From Pseudomonas sp. K2I15 (GTDB lineage Bacteria; Pseudomonadota; Gammaproteobacteria; Pseudomonadales; Pseudomonadaceae): a stretch of DNA of 64,000 bases. Below the pieces are notes generated by a model. That model saw nothing but the letters and a program-made list of their open reading frames with translations, was not told the origin of the DNA and searched no databases. A program made the position numbers and the translations under genes. Positions 18,550 to 28,658 of this stretch are shown in pieces. The number at the start of each line of letters is the position of its first letter. Position 1 is the first letter of the stretch. The stretch lies in assembly GCF_002204795.1 (NCBI RefSeq), contig NZ_NIXO01000006.1, positions 97,430 to 161,429 of the forward strand, written 5' to 3'.

Positions 18550-18575
18550 CCGCCCGGAGTTCCCTGTCCGGGCGG
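18550..18575 (-). terminator. GC-rich hairpin downstream of dapC
   Basis: CCGCCCGGA and TCCGGGCGG form a perfect 9-bp stem with an 8-base loop, 25 bases beyond the dapC stop. No U tract follows, so a pure intrinsic terminator is uncertain. Confidence 0.45.
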
Positions 18576-18599
18576 GTCTTGGTCAGCCATCAAGCGGCA

Positions 18600-19799
18600 T
18601 CAACGGTTTCGGGTGATGAAGTCGCGAATCCGCGTCGCTGCTTCCACGCATTCTGCCAGCGGCGCAACCAGTGCCAGGCGCACACGCCCGGCGCCCGGGT
18701 TGAAGCCGTCCACTTCCCGTGACAGGTACGAGCCCGGCACCACGGTCACGTGCTCTTCCACATACAAATCCCGGCAGAAAGCGGCGTCATCACCTTTGAC
18801 ATTCGGCCACAGGTAGAAACCGCCGTCGGAGTTTTGCACGTCCAGCACCGGCTTCAGGATCGCCAGCACAGCGTCGAATTTTTCCCGGTACAGATCACGG
18901 TTGGCCTGTACGTGGGCTTCGTCCTGCCAGGCGGCAATGCTCGCCAGTTGGGTTTGCACCGGCATCGCGCAGCCGTGGTAGGTGCGGTACAGCAGGAAGC
19001 CCTTGAGGATCTCGGCATCGCCGGCCACAAAACCCGAGCGCAGGCCCGGCAGGTTGGAGCGCTTGGACAGGCTGTGGAACACCACGCAGCGCTTGAAATC
19101 CTGGCGACCCAGCTCCACGCAGGCGCTGAGCAGGCCCGGCGGCGGGGTTTGTTCGTCGAAATACAGCTCGCTGTAGCACTCATCGGCAGCGATCACGAAG
19201 TCGTATTCGTCGGCCAGGGCGATCAGTTTTTTCAGGGTGTCGACGGGGATCAAAGCACCGGTCGGGTTGCCGGGCGAGCACAGGAACAGGATCTGGCAGC
19301 GTTTCCAGATGTCCGGCGACACCGCGTCGAAATCCGGATTGAAGGCGTTTTCATCCAGGCACGGCAAGTAATATGGCTTGGCCCCGGCGAGAAAGGCTGC
19401 ACCTTCATAGATCTGATAGAACGGGTTTGGGCTGACCACCAGCGCGTCATCGCCACGGTTGACCACGGTCTGGGTGAAGGCAAACAGCGCTTCACGGGTG
19501 CCGTTCACTGGCAGGATATTGCGCGCCGGGTCCAGCCAGCCCTTGGGCACGCTGAAGCGACGTTCGCACCACGCGCCAATGGCCTCACGCAGGGCGGGAA
19601 TGCCCAACGTGGTCGGGTATACCGCCATCTTGTCCAGGTTGTCGGCCAGCGCGTCGGCGACGAACTGCGGGGACTTGTGCTTCGGCTCGCCGATGGAGAG
19701 GGCGATCGGGCGTTTGTCCGGGTTGGGCGTGACACTGCCCAGCAGGACGCGCAATTTCTCGAACGGGTAGGGCTGCAACTGGTTCAGGGCGTTGTTCAT
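18600..19799 (-). CDS. dapC: succinyldiaminopimelate transaminase
   Basis: DapC is a 399-residue class I PLP aminotransferase acting on N-succinyl-2-amino-6-ketopimelate in the diaminopimelate pathway. The PLP lysine motif is SLSKRSNLPGLRSG and the cofactor-binding phrases are SPNPFYQIYEG and CSPGNPTGA. It lies between the protease gene and glnD on the minus strand. The same dapC-glnD-map order is seen in P. aeruginosa, which supports the assignment over a generic aminotransferase. Confidence 0.92.
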   Translation of the reverse strand: MNNALNQLQPYPFEKLRVLLGSVTPNPDKRPIALSIGEPKHKSPQFVADALADNLDKMAVYPTTLGIPALREAIGAWCERRFSVPKGWLDPARNILPVNGTREALFAFTQTVVNRGDDALVVSPNPFYQIYEGAAFLAGAKPYYLPCLDENAFNPDFDAVSPDIWKRCQILFLCSPGNPTGALIPVDTLKKLIALADEYDFVIAADECYSELYFDEQTPPPGLLSACVELGRQDFKRCVVFHSLSKRSNLPGLRSGFVAGDAEILKGFLLYRTYHGCAMPVQTQLASIAAWQDEAHVQANRDLYREKFDAVLAILKPVLDVQNSDGGFYLWPNVKGDDAAFCRDLYVEEHVTVVPGSYLSREVDGFNPGAGRVRLALVAPLAECVEAATRIRDFITRNR

Positions 19800-19845
19800 C
19801 GGTGGATCTCGTTCAATTCATTGGAAGCTGAAAATGGGGTGTCGG

Positions 19846-22548
19846 TCAGATGCTCAAGCGTGACATCTCGACGCCAGTCTCCTGGTTGACGCTCAACTGC
19901 TGGACGATGGCTTCCTGCAAGCGTCGGCACAGTTCAGGGTCGGAAAGCGGCTGGTTGTCGGCATCAGTAATAAAGAACACGTCTTCCACCCGTTCGCCCA
20001 GGGTCGCAATCTTGGCGTTCTGTAGCGACAGGTCGAACTCCAGGAAGATCGTGCCGATCCGCGCCAACAGGCCTGGGCGGTCCGGCGCACTGAGTTCCAG
20101 CACCGTCACCGGGCGGTGGGCGTCGTTGTGGATGGTCACCTCGGGGGCAAACGCAAAGTGCTTGAGCTGGCGCGGTACCCGGCGCTGGATAATGGTCGGG
20201 TAGTCGTCGGGGTCGCGCAGGGCGTCGGTGAGGCCCTTGCGGATCTTTTTCACCCGCTCCGGGTTGTCGCCGATGGACTCGCCTTCAGTGTCGAGCACGA
20301 TGTAGGTGTCGAGGGTGAACTGGCTGCTGGAGGTGATTACCCGGGCGTCATGAATGTTCAGGTTGAGCTGGTCCATCGCGGCCACGGTCACGGCGAAGAA
20401 GTCGTGCTGGTCCGGTGCGTAGATGAAGATCTGCGTGCCACCCTCGAACTCGCGCTGGGTGGTTTCCTTGATCAATACCAGTGGCCCGCCATCGGCCGGT
20501 TGCTGCAGGATCGCGTCGCTGTGCCAGGCCACGTCGCCGGCGGTGTGGCGCAGGAAGTAGTCGTCCCCCAGTTGCGACCAGAGTTGCTCGACGTCGTCCG
20601 GGTCATTGCCACCACGCACCAGGATATCCAGGGCCGCGCTTTGTGTGCGGCGGATCTGTTCTTCGCGGTCCACCGGGTTCTCCAGGCCACGACGCAGTGC
20701 ACGCTTGGTCTCGGTGTAGAGCTGGCGCAACAGGCTGGCGCGCCAGGAATTCCAAAGCGTCGGGTTGGTGGCGTTGATGTCGGAGACGGTGAGCACGTAC
20801 AGGTAGTCAAGACGGGTTTCGTCGCCAACGGCCTGGGCGAAATCGTGGATCACCTGCGGGTCGGACAAGTCCTTGCGCTGGGCCGTGGTGGACATAACCA
20901 AGTGGTTTTGCACCAGCCACACAATCAGGCGGCTGTCCCACAGTGGCAACTGGTGACGCTGGCAGAACGCTTCGGCGTCCACTGCACCAATTTCCGAGTG
21001 ATCACCGTGCCGGCCCTTGCCGATGTCGTGGTACAAGCCAGCCAGGTAAATCAGTTCGGGCTTGGGCAGGCGTGCCATAAGCTTGCTGGCCAGCGGGAAT
21101 TTCTCTGACACCTGGGTGTACTGCAACTTACGCAGGTGCTTGATCAGGTTCAGGGTGTGGGCGTCCACCGTATAGATGTGGAACAGGTCATGTTGCATCT
21201 GCCCGACGATAAAGCCGAACTCCGGCAGGTAGCGCCCCAGAATCCCGTAGCGGTTCATGCGCCGCAGGTTGCGGTGAATGCCGATCTTGCACTTGAACAG
21301 CTCGATAAACAGGCTGGTATTGCGGATGTCGTTGCGAAAATCGTCGTCGATCAGGTGACGGTTTTCCCGTAGCAAGCGAATGGTGTCGGCGCGCACGCCT
21401 TTGATTTCCGGCTGCTGGGCCATCAGCACGAAGATTTCCAGCATGGCAAACGGCGTGCGTTTGAACACGTTGTCGTTGCGCGCCTCGATGTAGCCATCGT
21501 GCAACTGGAAGCGCGAGTTGATCGGCTGCGGCGGTGCTTCATCTTCCGGGGCCAGGATCACTTCTTCGAAGTGCTGGATGATCAGGTCGCTGAGCTGGGC
21601 AATGCTCATCACCACCCGGTAGTACTGCTGCATGAAGCTTTCGATGCTGGTCTTCGCGTCTTCGCCTTCAAACCCCAGCAGGGTGGCGATGGAGCGCTGG
21701 TGATCGAACAGCAGGCGGTCTTCGGAGCGCCCGGCCAGCATGTGCAACGCGTAGCGCACTTTCCACAGGAATTCCTGGGAGGAGGCCAGCAGGGCGTTTT
21801 CGCTCTCCACCAGAAAGCCTTCCCCGGCCAGCGCCCGCAGGTTCAGGGTGCCGTACTGGCGACGCGCGACCCACAAAATGGTCTGGATATCCCGCAGCCC
21901 GCCAGGGGAGCCTTTGACGTTGGGCTCCAGGTTGTATTCGGTGTCGTTGTACTTGTGGTGCCGGGCTTTTTGCTCGGCGCGCTTGGCCAGGAAGAAATCC
22001 TTACTCGGCCACATGTGTGCGGTACTGGTGACCTCCAGCATGCGCTGGCGCAGGCGCTCGGGACCGGCGATGGTGCGGCTTTCCATCAGGTTGGTGATCA
22101 CCGTCAGGTCGGCGCGGGCTTCCTGGGCGCACTCGTCCACCGAGCGCACGCTTTGGCCGACTTCCAGGCCGATGTCCCACAACAGCGTCAGAAAACGCTC
22201 GATGGAATCGCGAAAAATCTCGTGGTCGGCGCTGTCGAGCAAAATCAGCAGGTCGATGTCGGAGTAGGGGTGCAGTTCGCCACGGCCGTAGCCGCCGACC
22301 GCGACCAGGGCGATATCGGCGTCTTCACTCCAGCTGAACTGTTCCCAGGCCTTTTGCAGGATGTTATCGACGAACCAGGCGCGGTCCTCGATCAGCCGGC
22401 GGATGTCCCGGCCGGTGCGAAAACGCTCGTCGAGCACCTCGCGGGCTTGACGGATGGCCTTCTTGAAGGCGGCGATGGGGCTTGCCTTCAGCGCCAGTTC
22501 CGCCTGGAACTGGCCACGGTCAAAGAGTTCGGGGTCCACCTGGGGCAT
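19846..22548 (-). CDS. glnD: bifunctional uridylyltransferase/uridylyl-removing enzyme
   Basis: GlnD (900 residues) is the nitrogen sensor that uridylylates PII proteins when glutamine is low and removes UMP when it is high. An N-terminal nucleotidyltransferase domain has [18 protein letters not shown] central HD hydrolase domain shows [18 protein letters not shown]. Two ACT domains end the protein, starting about [18 protein letters not shown] and [27 protein letters not shown] precedes the start. It is divergent in function from neighbours but conserved in position between map and dapC. Confidence 0.97.
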   Translation of the reverse strand: MPQVDPELFDRGQFQAELALKASPIAAFKKAIRQAREVLDERFRTGRDIRRLIEDRAWFVDNILQKAWEQFSWSEDADIALVAVGGYGRGELHPYSDIDLLILLDSADHEIFRDSIERFLTLLWDIGLEVGQSVRSVDECAQEARADLTVITNLMESRTIAGPERLRQRMLEVTSTAHMWPSKDFFLAKRAEQKARHHKYNDTEYNLEPNVKGSPGGLRDIQTILWVARRQYGTLNLRALAGEGFLVESENALLASSQEFLWKVRYALHMLAGRSEDRLLFDHQRSIATLLGFEGEDAKTSIESFMQQYYRVVMSIAQLSDLIIQHFEEVILAPEDEAPPQPINSRFQLHDGYIEARNDNVFKRTPFAMLEIFVLMAQQPEIKGVRADTIRLLRENRHLIDDDFRNDIRNTSLFIELFKCKIGIHRNLRRMNRYGILGRYLPEFGFIVGQMQHDLFHIYTVDAHTLNLIKHLRKLQYTQVSEKFPLASKLMARLPKPELIYLAGLYHDIGKGRHGDHSEIGAVDAEAFCQRHQLPLWDSRLIVWLVQNHLVMSTTAQRKDLSDPQVIHDFAQAVGDETRLDYLYVLTVSDINATNPTLWNSWRASLLRQLYTETKRALRRGLENPVDREEQIRRTQSAALDILVRGGNDPDDVEQLWSQLGDDYFLRHTAGDVAWHSDAILQQPADGGPLVLIKETTQREFEGGTQIFIYAPDQHDFFAVTVAAMDQLNLNIHDARVITSSSQFTLDTYIVLDTEGESIGDNPERVKKIRKGLTDALRDPDDYPTIIQRRVPRQLKHFAFAPEVTIHNDAHRPVTVLELSAPDRPGLLARIGTIFLEFDLSLQNAKIATLGERVEDVFFITDADNQPLSDPELCRRLQEAIVQQLSVNQETGVEMSRLSI

Positions 22549-22610
22549 CGATCGGTTTTCCTTTCTATCTATTGGGGCACGGCGTCGCTATTAGAAAACC
22601 GGTACAAACA

Positions 22611-23393
22611 TTACGCCGAAACGCGAGGAATCGTGTCGTCGGCGCGCAGGGTGAAAATCTCGTAGCCGGTGTCGGTTACCAGCAGGGTGTGTTCCCACTG
22701 TGCCGAGAGCTTGCGGTCCTTGGTGATAGCGGTCCAGCCGTCGCCCAGCACCTTGGTGTCGGCCTTGCCCTGGTTGATCATCGGCTCGATGGTGAAGGTC
22801 ATGCCTGCCTTGAGCTCCATGCCGGTGCCGGCGCGGCCGTAGTGCAGGATCTGCGGCTCTTCGTGGAACACCTTGCCGATGCCGTGGCCGCAGAATTCAC
22901 GCACCACCGAGAAGCCGTTCTTTTCAGCGTGCTTCTGGATCACTTCACCGATGTCACCCAGGCGGCAGCCGGGCTTGACGATCTCGATGGCCTTGTACAT
23001 GCATTCCTGGGTGACTTGCGACAGGCGCTCGGCCCACACCGGCACGCTGCCGACGTGGAACATGCGGCTGGTGTCGCCGTGGTAGCCATCCTTGATCACG
23101 GTGACGTCGATGTTCAGGGTGTCGCCGTCTTTCAGTGGCTTGTCGCCGGGAATCCCGTGGCACACCACGTGGTTGATCGAGGTGCAGATCGACTTGGGGA
23201 AGCCCTTGTAGTTCAGCGGCGCAGGGATGGCTTTTTGCACGTCGACAATATAGTCGTGGCAGATGCGGTCCAGTGCTTCGGTGGTGACGCCGGGCTTGAC
23301 GTGTTCGGCAATCATTTCCAGCACGTCGGCAGCCAGTTTGCCGGCAACGCGCATGCCAGCGATGTCTTCGGCGGTTTTGAGGGTGACGGTCAT
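22611..23393 (-). CDS. map: methionine aminopeptidase type I
   Basis: Map (260 residues) removes the initiator methionine from nascent proteins. Metal ligands are seen in NIDVTVIKDGYHGDTSR (two Asp), GHGIGKVFHEEP (His), FTIEPMI (Glu) and QWEHTLLV (Glu), the type I set. It is divergent from rpsB, an arrangement common in proteobacteria. Ribosome site AGAGAG is nine bases before ATG. Confidence 0.97.
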   Translation of the reverse strand: MTVTLKTAEDIAGMRVAGKLAADVLEMIAEHVKPGVTTEALDRICHDYIVDVQKAIPAPLNYKGFPKSICTSINHVVCHGIPGDKPLKDGDTLNIDVTVIKDGYHGDTSRMFHVGSVPVWAERLSQVTQECMYKAIEIVKPGCRLGDIGEVIQKHAEKNGFSVVREFCGHGIGKVFHEEPQILHYGRAGTGMELKAGMTFTIEPMINQGKADTKVLGDGWTAITKDRKLSAQWEHTLLVTDTGYEIFTLRADDTIPRVSA

Positions 23394-23777
23394 ACAGGCT
23401 CTCTCTAGCGCGACGCGCTGAAATCAATACGGTTTACGGGTGTGCGACAAAAGGTTGCAGAATTCGCACAAGCCCAAAAAACGCGATTCTAACAGACGCA
23501 GGGGGCAAACCATGAGCGTCTGGCGATCGCTTGTCTCTATAAGGTGGGGGTATTTTGGCTCGATTCAAAGGCTTGCGCAAAAGCGACTGACGGCAAATGT
23601 GATTGCGGGTTTCGTTTTTGCCAGCCCTGTGGTATAAAATGCGCCGCTTTCCGGGGATACCCCGCAAAGCTTAAATCCACACACGTGTCGACACGATGAC
23701 CTGGGTGCCGGAGGCGAATGCCACTGGTTGGTCATTGGGATACGTGGAGGCCAAACCCGACTTATTAAGGAACTATC
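23394..23777. other. map-rpsB divergent intergenic region
   Basis: This 384-base gap has no convincing gene. It holds the map promoter on the minus strand and the rpsB promoter and leader on the plus strand. A candidate map promoter is TATTGA at 23424-23429 with GACAAA (TTTGTC on the minus strand) at 23446-23451. A short plus-strand ORF at 23440-23637 lacks a ribosome site and is not supported. Confidence 0.6.
23633..23777 (+). promoter_or_regulatory. rpsB -10 box and structured leader
   Basis: TATAAA(AT) at 23633-23640 is a strong -10; no good -35 is visible at 17 bases. The leader of about 130 bases contains a CGGGG/CCCCG hairpin (23652-23664) and ends in AAGGAA before ATG. In E. coli ribosomal protein S2 represses its own mRNA through such a leader, so autoregulation is plausible here. 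Confidence 0.5.
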
Positions 23778-24515
23778 ATGTCCCAAGTCAACATGCGCGA
23801 TATGCTGAAGGCCGGTGTGCACTTCGGTCACCAGACCCGTTACTGGAACCCGAAAATGGGTAAATACATTTTCGGCGCGCGTAACAAGATCCACATTATC
23901 AACCTTGAAAAAACCCTGCCAATGTTCAACGAAGCTTTGACTTTCGTAGAGCGCCTGGCCCAGGGCAAAAACAAGATTCTGTTCGTCGGCACCAAGCGTT
24001 CCGCTGGCAAGATCGTTGCTGAAGAAGCAGCGCGTTGCGGTTCGCCGTACGTCGATCATCGCTGGTTGGGCGGCATGCTGACCAACTTCAAAACCATCCG
24101 TGCTTCCATCAAGCGTCTGCGTGACCTTGAAGTGCAAGCCGAAGACGGTACTTTCGCCAAGCTGACCAAGAAAGAGGCGCTGATGCGCACTCGCGACCTG
24201 GAAAAGCTCGATCGTTCCCTGGGTGGTATCAAGGACATGGGCGGTCTGCCTGACGCACTGTTCGTTATCGACGTTGATCACGAGCGCATCGCGATCACCG
24301 AAGCCAACAAGCTGGGCATCCCGGTTATCGGCGTAGTCGATACCAACAGCAGCCCGGAAGGCGTTGACTACATCATCCCAGGCAACGATGACGCAATCCG
24401 CGCTATCCAGCTGTACATGGGTTCGATGGCTGACGCTGTAATCCGTGGCCGCAACCACGTTGCTGGCGGCACCGAGCAGTTCGTTGAAGAAGCTCCGGTA
24501 GCAGCAGCTGAGTAA
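23778..24515 (+). CDS. rpsB: 30S ribosomal protein S2
   Basis: S2 (245 residues) is a late-assembling small-subunit protein that helps to bind S1. The family signatures [20 protein letters not shown] and [18 protein letters not shown] are clear. Codon use is highly biased, as expected for strong expression. It opens the rpsB-tsf-pyrH-frr cluster; a terminator follows directly, so tsf is probably reached by readthrough or by its own promoter. Confidence 0.99.
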   Translation: MSQVNMRDMLKAGVHFGHQTRYWNPKMGKYIFGARNKIHIINLEKTLPMFNEALTFVERLAQGKNKILFVGTKRSAGKIVAEEAARCGSPYVDHRWLGGMLTNFKTIRASIKRLRDLEVQAEDGTFAKLTKKEALMRTRDLEKLDRSLGGIKDMGGLPDALFVIDVDHERIAITEANKLGIPVIGVVDTNSSPEGVDYIIPGNDDAIRAIQLYMGSMADAVIRGRNHVAGGTEQFVEEAPVAAAE

Positions 24516-24543
24516 CTGACGCCTTGGCGTTGACTCAGTAAGC

Positions 24544-24568
24544 AAAAAGGGGGCTTGGCCCCCTTTTT
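24544..24568 (+). terminator. intrinsic terminator between rpsB and tsf
   Basis: AAAAAGGGGG and CCCCCTTTTT pair around CTTGG. The stem with its T run lies 29 bases after rpsB and is likely to attenuate transcription into tsf. Confidence 0.85.
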
Positions 24569-24707
24569 GCCACCTCGAAAACCATTTGTCGGCAGCGCAG
24601 CTACAACACTTGTAACGTGCAGCGGCCTACAAGGGTGGTTCGGGAAGAATTGATCGCCCGTTCAATCGGGTGGAATGGTTGAAAACCTATCCAAGAGGAT
24701 TTTGAAA

Positions 24708-25571
24708 ATGGCAGAGATTACTGCAGCGTTGGTTAAAGAACTGCGTGAGCGTACCGGCGAAGGCATGATGGATTGCAAAAAGGCCTTGACCAAGGCCGGC
24801 GGCGACATCGAAAAAGCCATTGATGACATGCGTGCTTCGGGCGCCATCAAGGCTGCCAAGAAAGCAGGCAACGTGGCTGCTGAAGGCGCAATCGCTCTTA
24901 AAGAAGACGGTAAAACCGCCGTTCTGCTGGAAGTGAACTCGCAGACCGACTTCCTGGCTCTGCAGGACGACTTCAAGGCATTTGTTGCTGCAAGCGTTGA
25001 GAAAGCGTTCGCTGACAAGCTGACTGACGTCGCTCCGCTGATCGAAGCTCAAGAAGCTGCTCGCCTGGTACTGGTCGGCAAGGTTGGCGAAAACGTCAAC
25101 ATTCGTCGCCTGGCTCGCGTTGAAGGTGATGTTGTCGGTGGTTACCTGCACGGTAACAAGATCGGTGTTGTGGTTGCCCTTAAAGGCGGCAACGTTGAAC
25201 TGGCCAAAGACATCGCTATGCACGTAGCGGCCAGCAACCCTGAATTCCTGCTGCCATCGGAAGTGTCCGCTGAAGCAATCGAACGCGAAAAAGCCGTGTT
25301 CCTGAGCCTCAACGCTGACAAAATCGCCGGCAAGCCGGAAAACATCGTTGAAAACATGATCAAAGGCCGTATCAGCAAGTTCCTGGCTGAGGCTTCCCTG
25401 GTTGAGCAGGCGTTCGTCAAGAACCCTGAAATCAAGGTTGGCGAACTGGCCAAGAAAGCCGGTGCTGAAATCGTTTCCTTCACCTACTACAAAGTAGGCG
25501 ACGGTATCGAGAAGCCGGTCGACAACTTCGCTGAAGAAGTTGCTGCCCAGCTGGCTGCCGCCAAGCAGTAA
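24708..25571 (+). CDS. tsf: elongation factor Ts
   Basis: EF-Ts (287 residues) regenerates EF-Tu-GTP. The N-terminal UBA-like module reads MAEITAALVKELRERTG with GMMDCKKAL, and the core has the NSQTDFLAL signature. The start at 24708 was chosen because AAGAGGA is nine bases upstream; the longer ORF start at 24675 lacks one. It is located between rpsB and pyrH as in most bacteria. Confidence 0.98.
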   Translation: MAEITAALVKELRERTGEGMMDCKKALTKAGGDIEKAIDDMRASGAIKAAKKAGNVAAEGAIALKEDGKTAVLLEVNSQTDFLALQDDFKAFVAASVEKAFADKLTDVAPLIEAQEAARLVLVGKVGENVNIRRLARVEGDVVGGYLHGNKIGVVVALKGGNVELAKDIAMHVAASNPEFLLPSEVSAEAIEREKAVFLSLNADKIAGKPENIVENMIKGRISKFLAEASLVEQAFVKNPEIKVGELAKKAGAEIVSFTYYKVGDGIEKPVDNFAEEVAAQLAAAKQ

Positions 25572-25592
25572 GACGGTTTTTAACTGTCGCCC

Positions 25593-25629
25593 AAAAGAGG
25601 CTGCCCGCTTACGCGCGCAGCCTCTTTTC
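25593..25629 (+). terminator. intrinsic terminator after tsf
   Basis: AAAAGAGGCTGC and GCAGCCTCTTTT form a 12-bp stem with a 12-base loop, 21 bases after the tsf stop codon. Confidence 0.85.
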
Positions 25630-25781
25630 AAATGGGGTGATCAATTTTTATTGGTTTCCCATTGGAACTGGCTTACAAAGCCGTGTTCCGATGGCGCTGT
25701 GACAGCGTCAAGCTAGAGTGAACGCAGGCCGTAAACGGCTTGCCAAGAATTTTCAAAAATACGCCGCAGGAGAGATTCGCA

Positions 25782-26525
25782 ATGGCTCAGCAGGGCAGTG
25801 GTTATCAGGCTCGCTATAAACGCATTCTACTCAAGCTTAGCGGCGAGGCCCTGATGGGCTCGGAAGAGTTCGGGATTGATCCCAAAGTACTCGACCGCAT
25901 GGCGCTGGAAGTTGGCCAACTGGTCGGTATCGGTGTTCAGGTGGGCCTGGTGATCGGCGGCGGGAACCTGTTCCGCGGTGCGGCACTGAGCGCTGCTGGC
26001 ATGGACCGTGTAACAGGCGACCACATGGGCATGCTGGCCACTGTGATGAACGCCCTGGCCATGCGTGATGCCCTCGAGCGCGCCAATATCACCGCTATCG
26101 TCATGTCGGCTATTTCCATGGTTGGCGTAACGGATCACTATGATCGGCGCAAAGCCATGCGTCACCTGGATGCCAAAGAGGTGGTGATTTTTGCTGCTGG
26201 TACCGGCAATCCGTTCTTCACCACCGATTCGGCTGCGTGCCTGCGCGGTATCGAGATCAACGCGGACGTGGTGCTCAAGGCCACCAAGGTTGACGGGGTT
26301 TACACTGCTGACCCATTCAAAGACCCGCATGCCGAGAAGTTCGATCATCTGACTTATGATGAAGTGCTGGATCGCAAGCTGGGCGTGATGGACCTGACGG
26401 CTATTTGCTTGTGCCGCGATCACAAGATGCCGCTGCGCGTATTTAACATGAACAAGCCCGGCGCCCTGCTGAACATCGTACATGGCGGCGCGGAAGGGAC
26501 TCTGATCGAGGAAATCGAACAATGA
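25782..26525 (+). CDS. pyrH: UMP kinase
   Basis: PyrH (247 residues) phosphorylates UMP to UDP; the bacterial hexameric enzyme belongs to the amino-acid kinase family. [11 protein letters not shown] and [10 protein letters not shown] are the nucleotide-binding motifs, and [16 protein letters not shown] is the acceptor region. The start at 25782 follows GCAGGAGAG. Its stop overlaps frr in ATGA, so they are coupled. Confidence 0.98.
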   Translation: MAQQGSGYQARYKRILLKLSGEALMGSEEFGIDPKVLDRMALEVGQLVGIGVQVGLVIGGGNLFRGAALSAAGMDRVTGDHMGMLATVMNALAMRDALERANITAIVMSAISMVGVTDHYDRRKAMRHLDAKEVVIFAAGTGNPFFTTDSAACLRGIEINADVVLKATKVDGVYTADPFKDPHAEKFDHLTYDEVLDRKLGVMDLTAICLCRDHKMPLRVFNMNKPGALLNIVHGGAEGTLIEEIEQ

Positions 26526-27079
26526 TCAACGAAATCAAAAAAGACGCTCAAGAGCGCATGCAGAAATCCCTGGACTCTCTGAGCCATGCATTTGGCCAGA
26601 TTCGTACCGGCAAGGCCCACCCAAGCATCCTGGGCAGTGTGATGGTGCCGTACTACGGCGCTGACACCTCGATCACCCAAGTGGCCAACATCACTGTAAA
26701 AGATTCGCGCACCCTGCAGGTCGTGGCTTTTGAGCGCAACATGCTCGGCGCCGTCGACAAGGCCATCCAGAGCGCCGGCTTGAACCTCAATCCGACCAAC
26801 CTGGGCGAATTGCTGCTGATCTCCATGCCTGCCCTGACCGAAGAAACCCGCAAGGGCTTCACCAAGCAGGCGCGCAGCGCAGCTGAAGATGCGCGTGTTG
26901 CGGTGCGCAACATCCGTCGTGATGCCTTGGGTGACCTGAAGAAGCTGGTCAAGGACAAAGAAATCAGCGAAGACGAAGAGCGTCGTGCCGTCGCCGATAT
27001 CGATAAGCTGACCAAAGATGCCGAGGCCCAGATCACCAAGGCCACGGAAGATAAAGAAAAGGACCTGATGGCCGTATAA
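26522..27079 (+). CDS. frr: ribosome recycling factor
   Basis: RRF (185 residues) splits post-termination ribosomes with EF-G. It is a three-helix bundle plus a small beta domain; the family phrases are [14 protein letters not shown] and [14 protein letters not shown]. The start overlaps the end of pyrH by four bases, and uppS follows after 17 bases. Confidence 0.98.
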   Translation: MINEIKKDAQERMQKSLDSLSHAFGQIRTGKAHPSILGSVMVPYYGADTSITQVANITVKDSRTLQVVAFERNMLGAVDKAIQSAGLNLNPTNLGELLLISMPALTEETRKGFTKQARSAAEDARVAVRNIRRDALGDLKKLVKDKEISEDEERRAVADIDKLTKDAEAQITKATEDKEKDLMAV

Positions 27080-27096
27080 GGGGTCAGGACGCCTTC

Positions 27097-27852
27097 ATGG
27101 AAAAGACCAAGCAGACTGTACCCTCTGTGGTGCCGCGCCATGTCGCGATCATCATGGACGGGAATAATCGCTGGGCGAAGAAGCGCTTTATGCCGGGTGT
27201 TGCCGGGCATAAAGCGGGTGTCGATGCTGTGCGTGCCGTGATCGAGGTGTGCGCTGAGGCCAAGGTCGAGGTGTTGACCCTGTTCGCGTTCTCCAGTGAA
27301 AACTGGCAGCGCCCGGCCGAGGAAGTCAGTGCCTTGATGGACCTGTTCTTCAAGGCTCTGCGTCGCGAGGCCAAGCGCCTGAACGAGAACAACATCAGCC
27401 TGCGCATCATCGGCGACCGCTCGCGGTTCCACCCGGAGTTGCAAGCAGCGATGCGTGAAGCCGAGGCGATCACTGCCGGCAGCAACCGTTTTGTGCTGCA
27501 AATTGCAGCCAACTACGGCGGCCAGTGGGATATCGCCCAGGCAGCGCAGCGTCTGGCGCGTGAAGTGCAAGCCGGTCATTTGCGCCCGGAAGACATCACG
27601 CCCGAACTGTTGCAAACCTGTCTGGTGACCGGCGACCTGCCGTTGCCGGACCTGTGCATTCGTACCGGTGGCGACCACCGCATCAGCAACTTCCTGTTGT
27701 GGCAGTTGGCCTATACCGAACTGTACTTCTCCGACCTGTTCTGGCCGGACTTCAAACACGATGCCATGCGCAATGCGCTGGCCGATTTCGCTTCCCGTCA
27801 GCGTCGCTTCGGTAAAACGAGCGAGCAGATCGAAGCTGGAGCCCGGGTTTAA
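27097..27852 (+). CDS. uppS: undecaprenyl diphosphate synthase
   Basis: UppS (251 residues) extends farnesyl diphosphate with eight isopentenyl units to make the lipid carrier for peptidoglycan and O-antigen. The catalytic Asp is in IIMDGNNRWAKKR. The C-terminal signature reads RTGGDHRISNFLLWQ, with Asp where Glu is more usual; this is a conservative change. It runs into cdsA with a one-base overlap (TAATG). Confidence 0.97.
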   Translation: MEKTKQTVPSVVPRHVAIIMDGNNRWAKKRFMPGVAGHKAGVDAVRAVIEVCAEAKVEVLTLFAFSSENWQRPAEEVSALMDLFFKALRREAKRLNENNISLRIIGDRSRFHPELQAAMREAEAITAGSNRFVLQIAANYGGQWDIAQAAQRLAREVQAGHLRPEDITPELLQTCLVTGDLPLPDLCIRTGGDHRISNFLLWQLAYTELYFSDLFWPDFKHDAMRNALADFASRQRRFGKTSEQIEAGARV

Positions 27853-28658
27853 TGCTTAAACAACGAATCATCACGGCGCTGATCCTGCTGCCTATTGCCC
27901 TGTGCGGGTTTTTCCTGCTTGAAGGTGCAAATTTCGCGCTGTTCATTGGCCTGGTGGTGACACTGGGGGCCTGGGAATGGGCGCGCCTGGCCGGCTTTGC
28001 CGCACAGTTGCCTCGTGTGGTGTACGCCGCTGTCGTGGCGCTGTTGATGTTCCTGATGTACATCCTGCCGGACGTGGCGCCTTGGGTGCTGGGCGCGGCT
28101 GTGTTGTGGTGGGCGCTGGCGACCTATCTGGTACTGACCTTTCCAGTCACCAGCAGCCATTGGTCCAGTGTTGCCTGCAAGCTGGTGATCGGTCTGTTGA
28201 TCCTGCTACCCGCCTGGCAGGGCCTGGTCTACATCAAGCATATGCAGTTGGGTAACTGGCTGATCATGGCCGTGATGGTGCTGGTGTGGGGTGCCGATAT
28301 CGGTGCCTACTTCTCCGGTCGTGCTTTCGGCAAGCGTAAGCTGGCGCCGGCTGTCAGCCCGGGCAAGAGCTGGGAAGGCGTGTATGGCGGCCTGGCGTTG
28401 ACCTTGCTGATCACCGTTGTGGTCGGTGTGGTGCGTGGCTGGACCGTCAAGGAAATGCTCCTGTCCCTGGTGGGCGCGGCCGTGGTCGTGTTCATCTCGG
28501 TAGTCGGTGACCTGACCGAAAGCATGTTCAAGCGCCAGGCCGGGATCAAGGACAGCAGTAACCTGTTGCCGGGTCACGGTGGCGTGCTGGACCGTATCGA
28601 TAGCCTGACGGCCGCGATCCCGATCTTTGCCGTACTGCTGTGGATGGCTGCCTCGTGA
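27852..28658 (+). CDS. cdsA: phosphatidate cytidylyltransferase
   Basis: CdsA (268 residues) makes CDP-diacylglycerol, the precursor of phosphatidylethanolamine and phosphatidylglycerol. It has about seven hydrophobic helices. The family signature is near the C terminus: [20 protein letters not shown] then [12 protein letters not shown], with the metal-binding Asp residues. The stop codon overlaps the GTG of dxr. Confidence 0.97.
   Translation: MLKQRIITALILLPIALCGFFLLEGANFALFIGLVVTLGAWEWARLAGFAAQLPRVVYAAVVALLMFLMYILPDVAPWVLGAAVLWWALATYLVLTFPVTSSHWSSVACKLVIGLLILLPAWQGLVYIKHMQLGNWLIMAVMVLVWGADIGAYFSGRAFGKRKLAPAVSPGKSWEGVYGGLALTLLITVVVGVVRGWTVKEMLLSLVGAAVVVFISVVGDLTESMFKRQAGIKDSSNLLPGHGGVLDRIDSLTAAIPIFAVLLWMAAS

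Noticed and set aside
23440..23637. 65-codon plus-strand open frame upstream of rpsB
   Set aside because: No ribosome site, Arg/Lys-rich low-complexity product, and it overlaps the map and rpsB promoter regions.
27661..27700. UppS Asp for Glu in RTGGDHR as a possible loss of function
   Set aside because: The change is conservative, keeps the acidic side chain and sits in an otherwise perfect signature.
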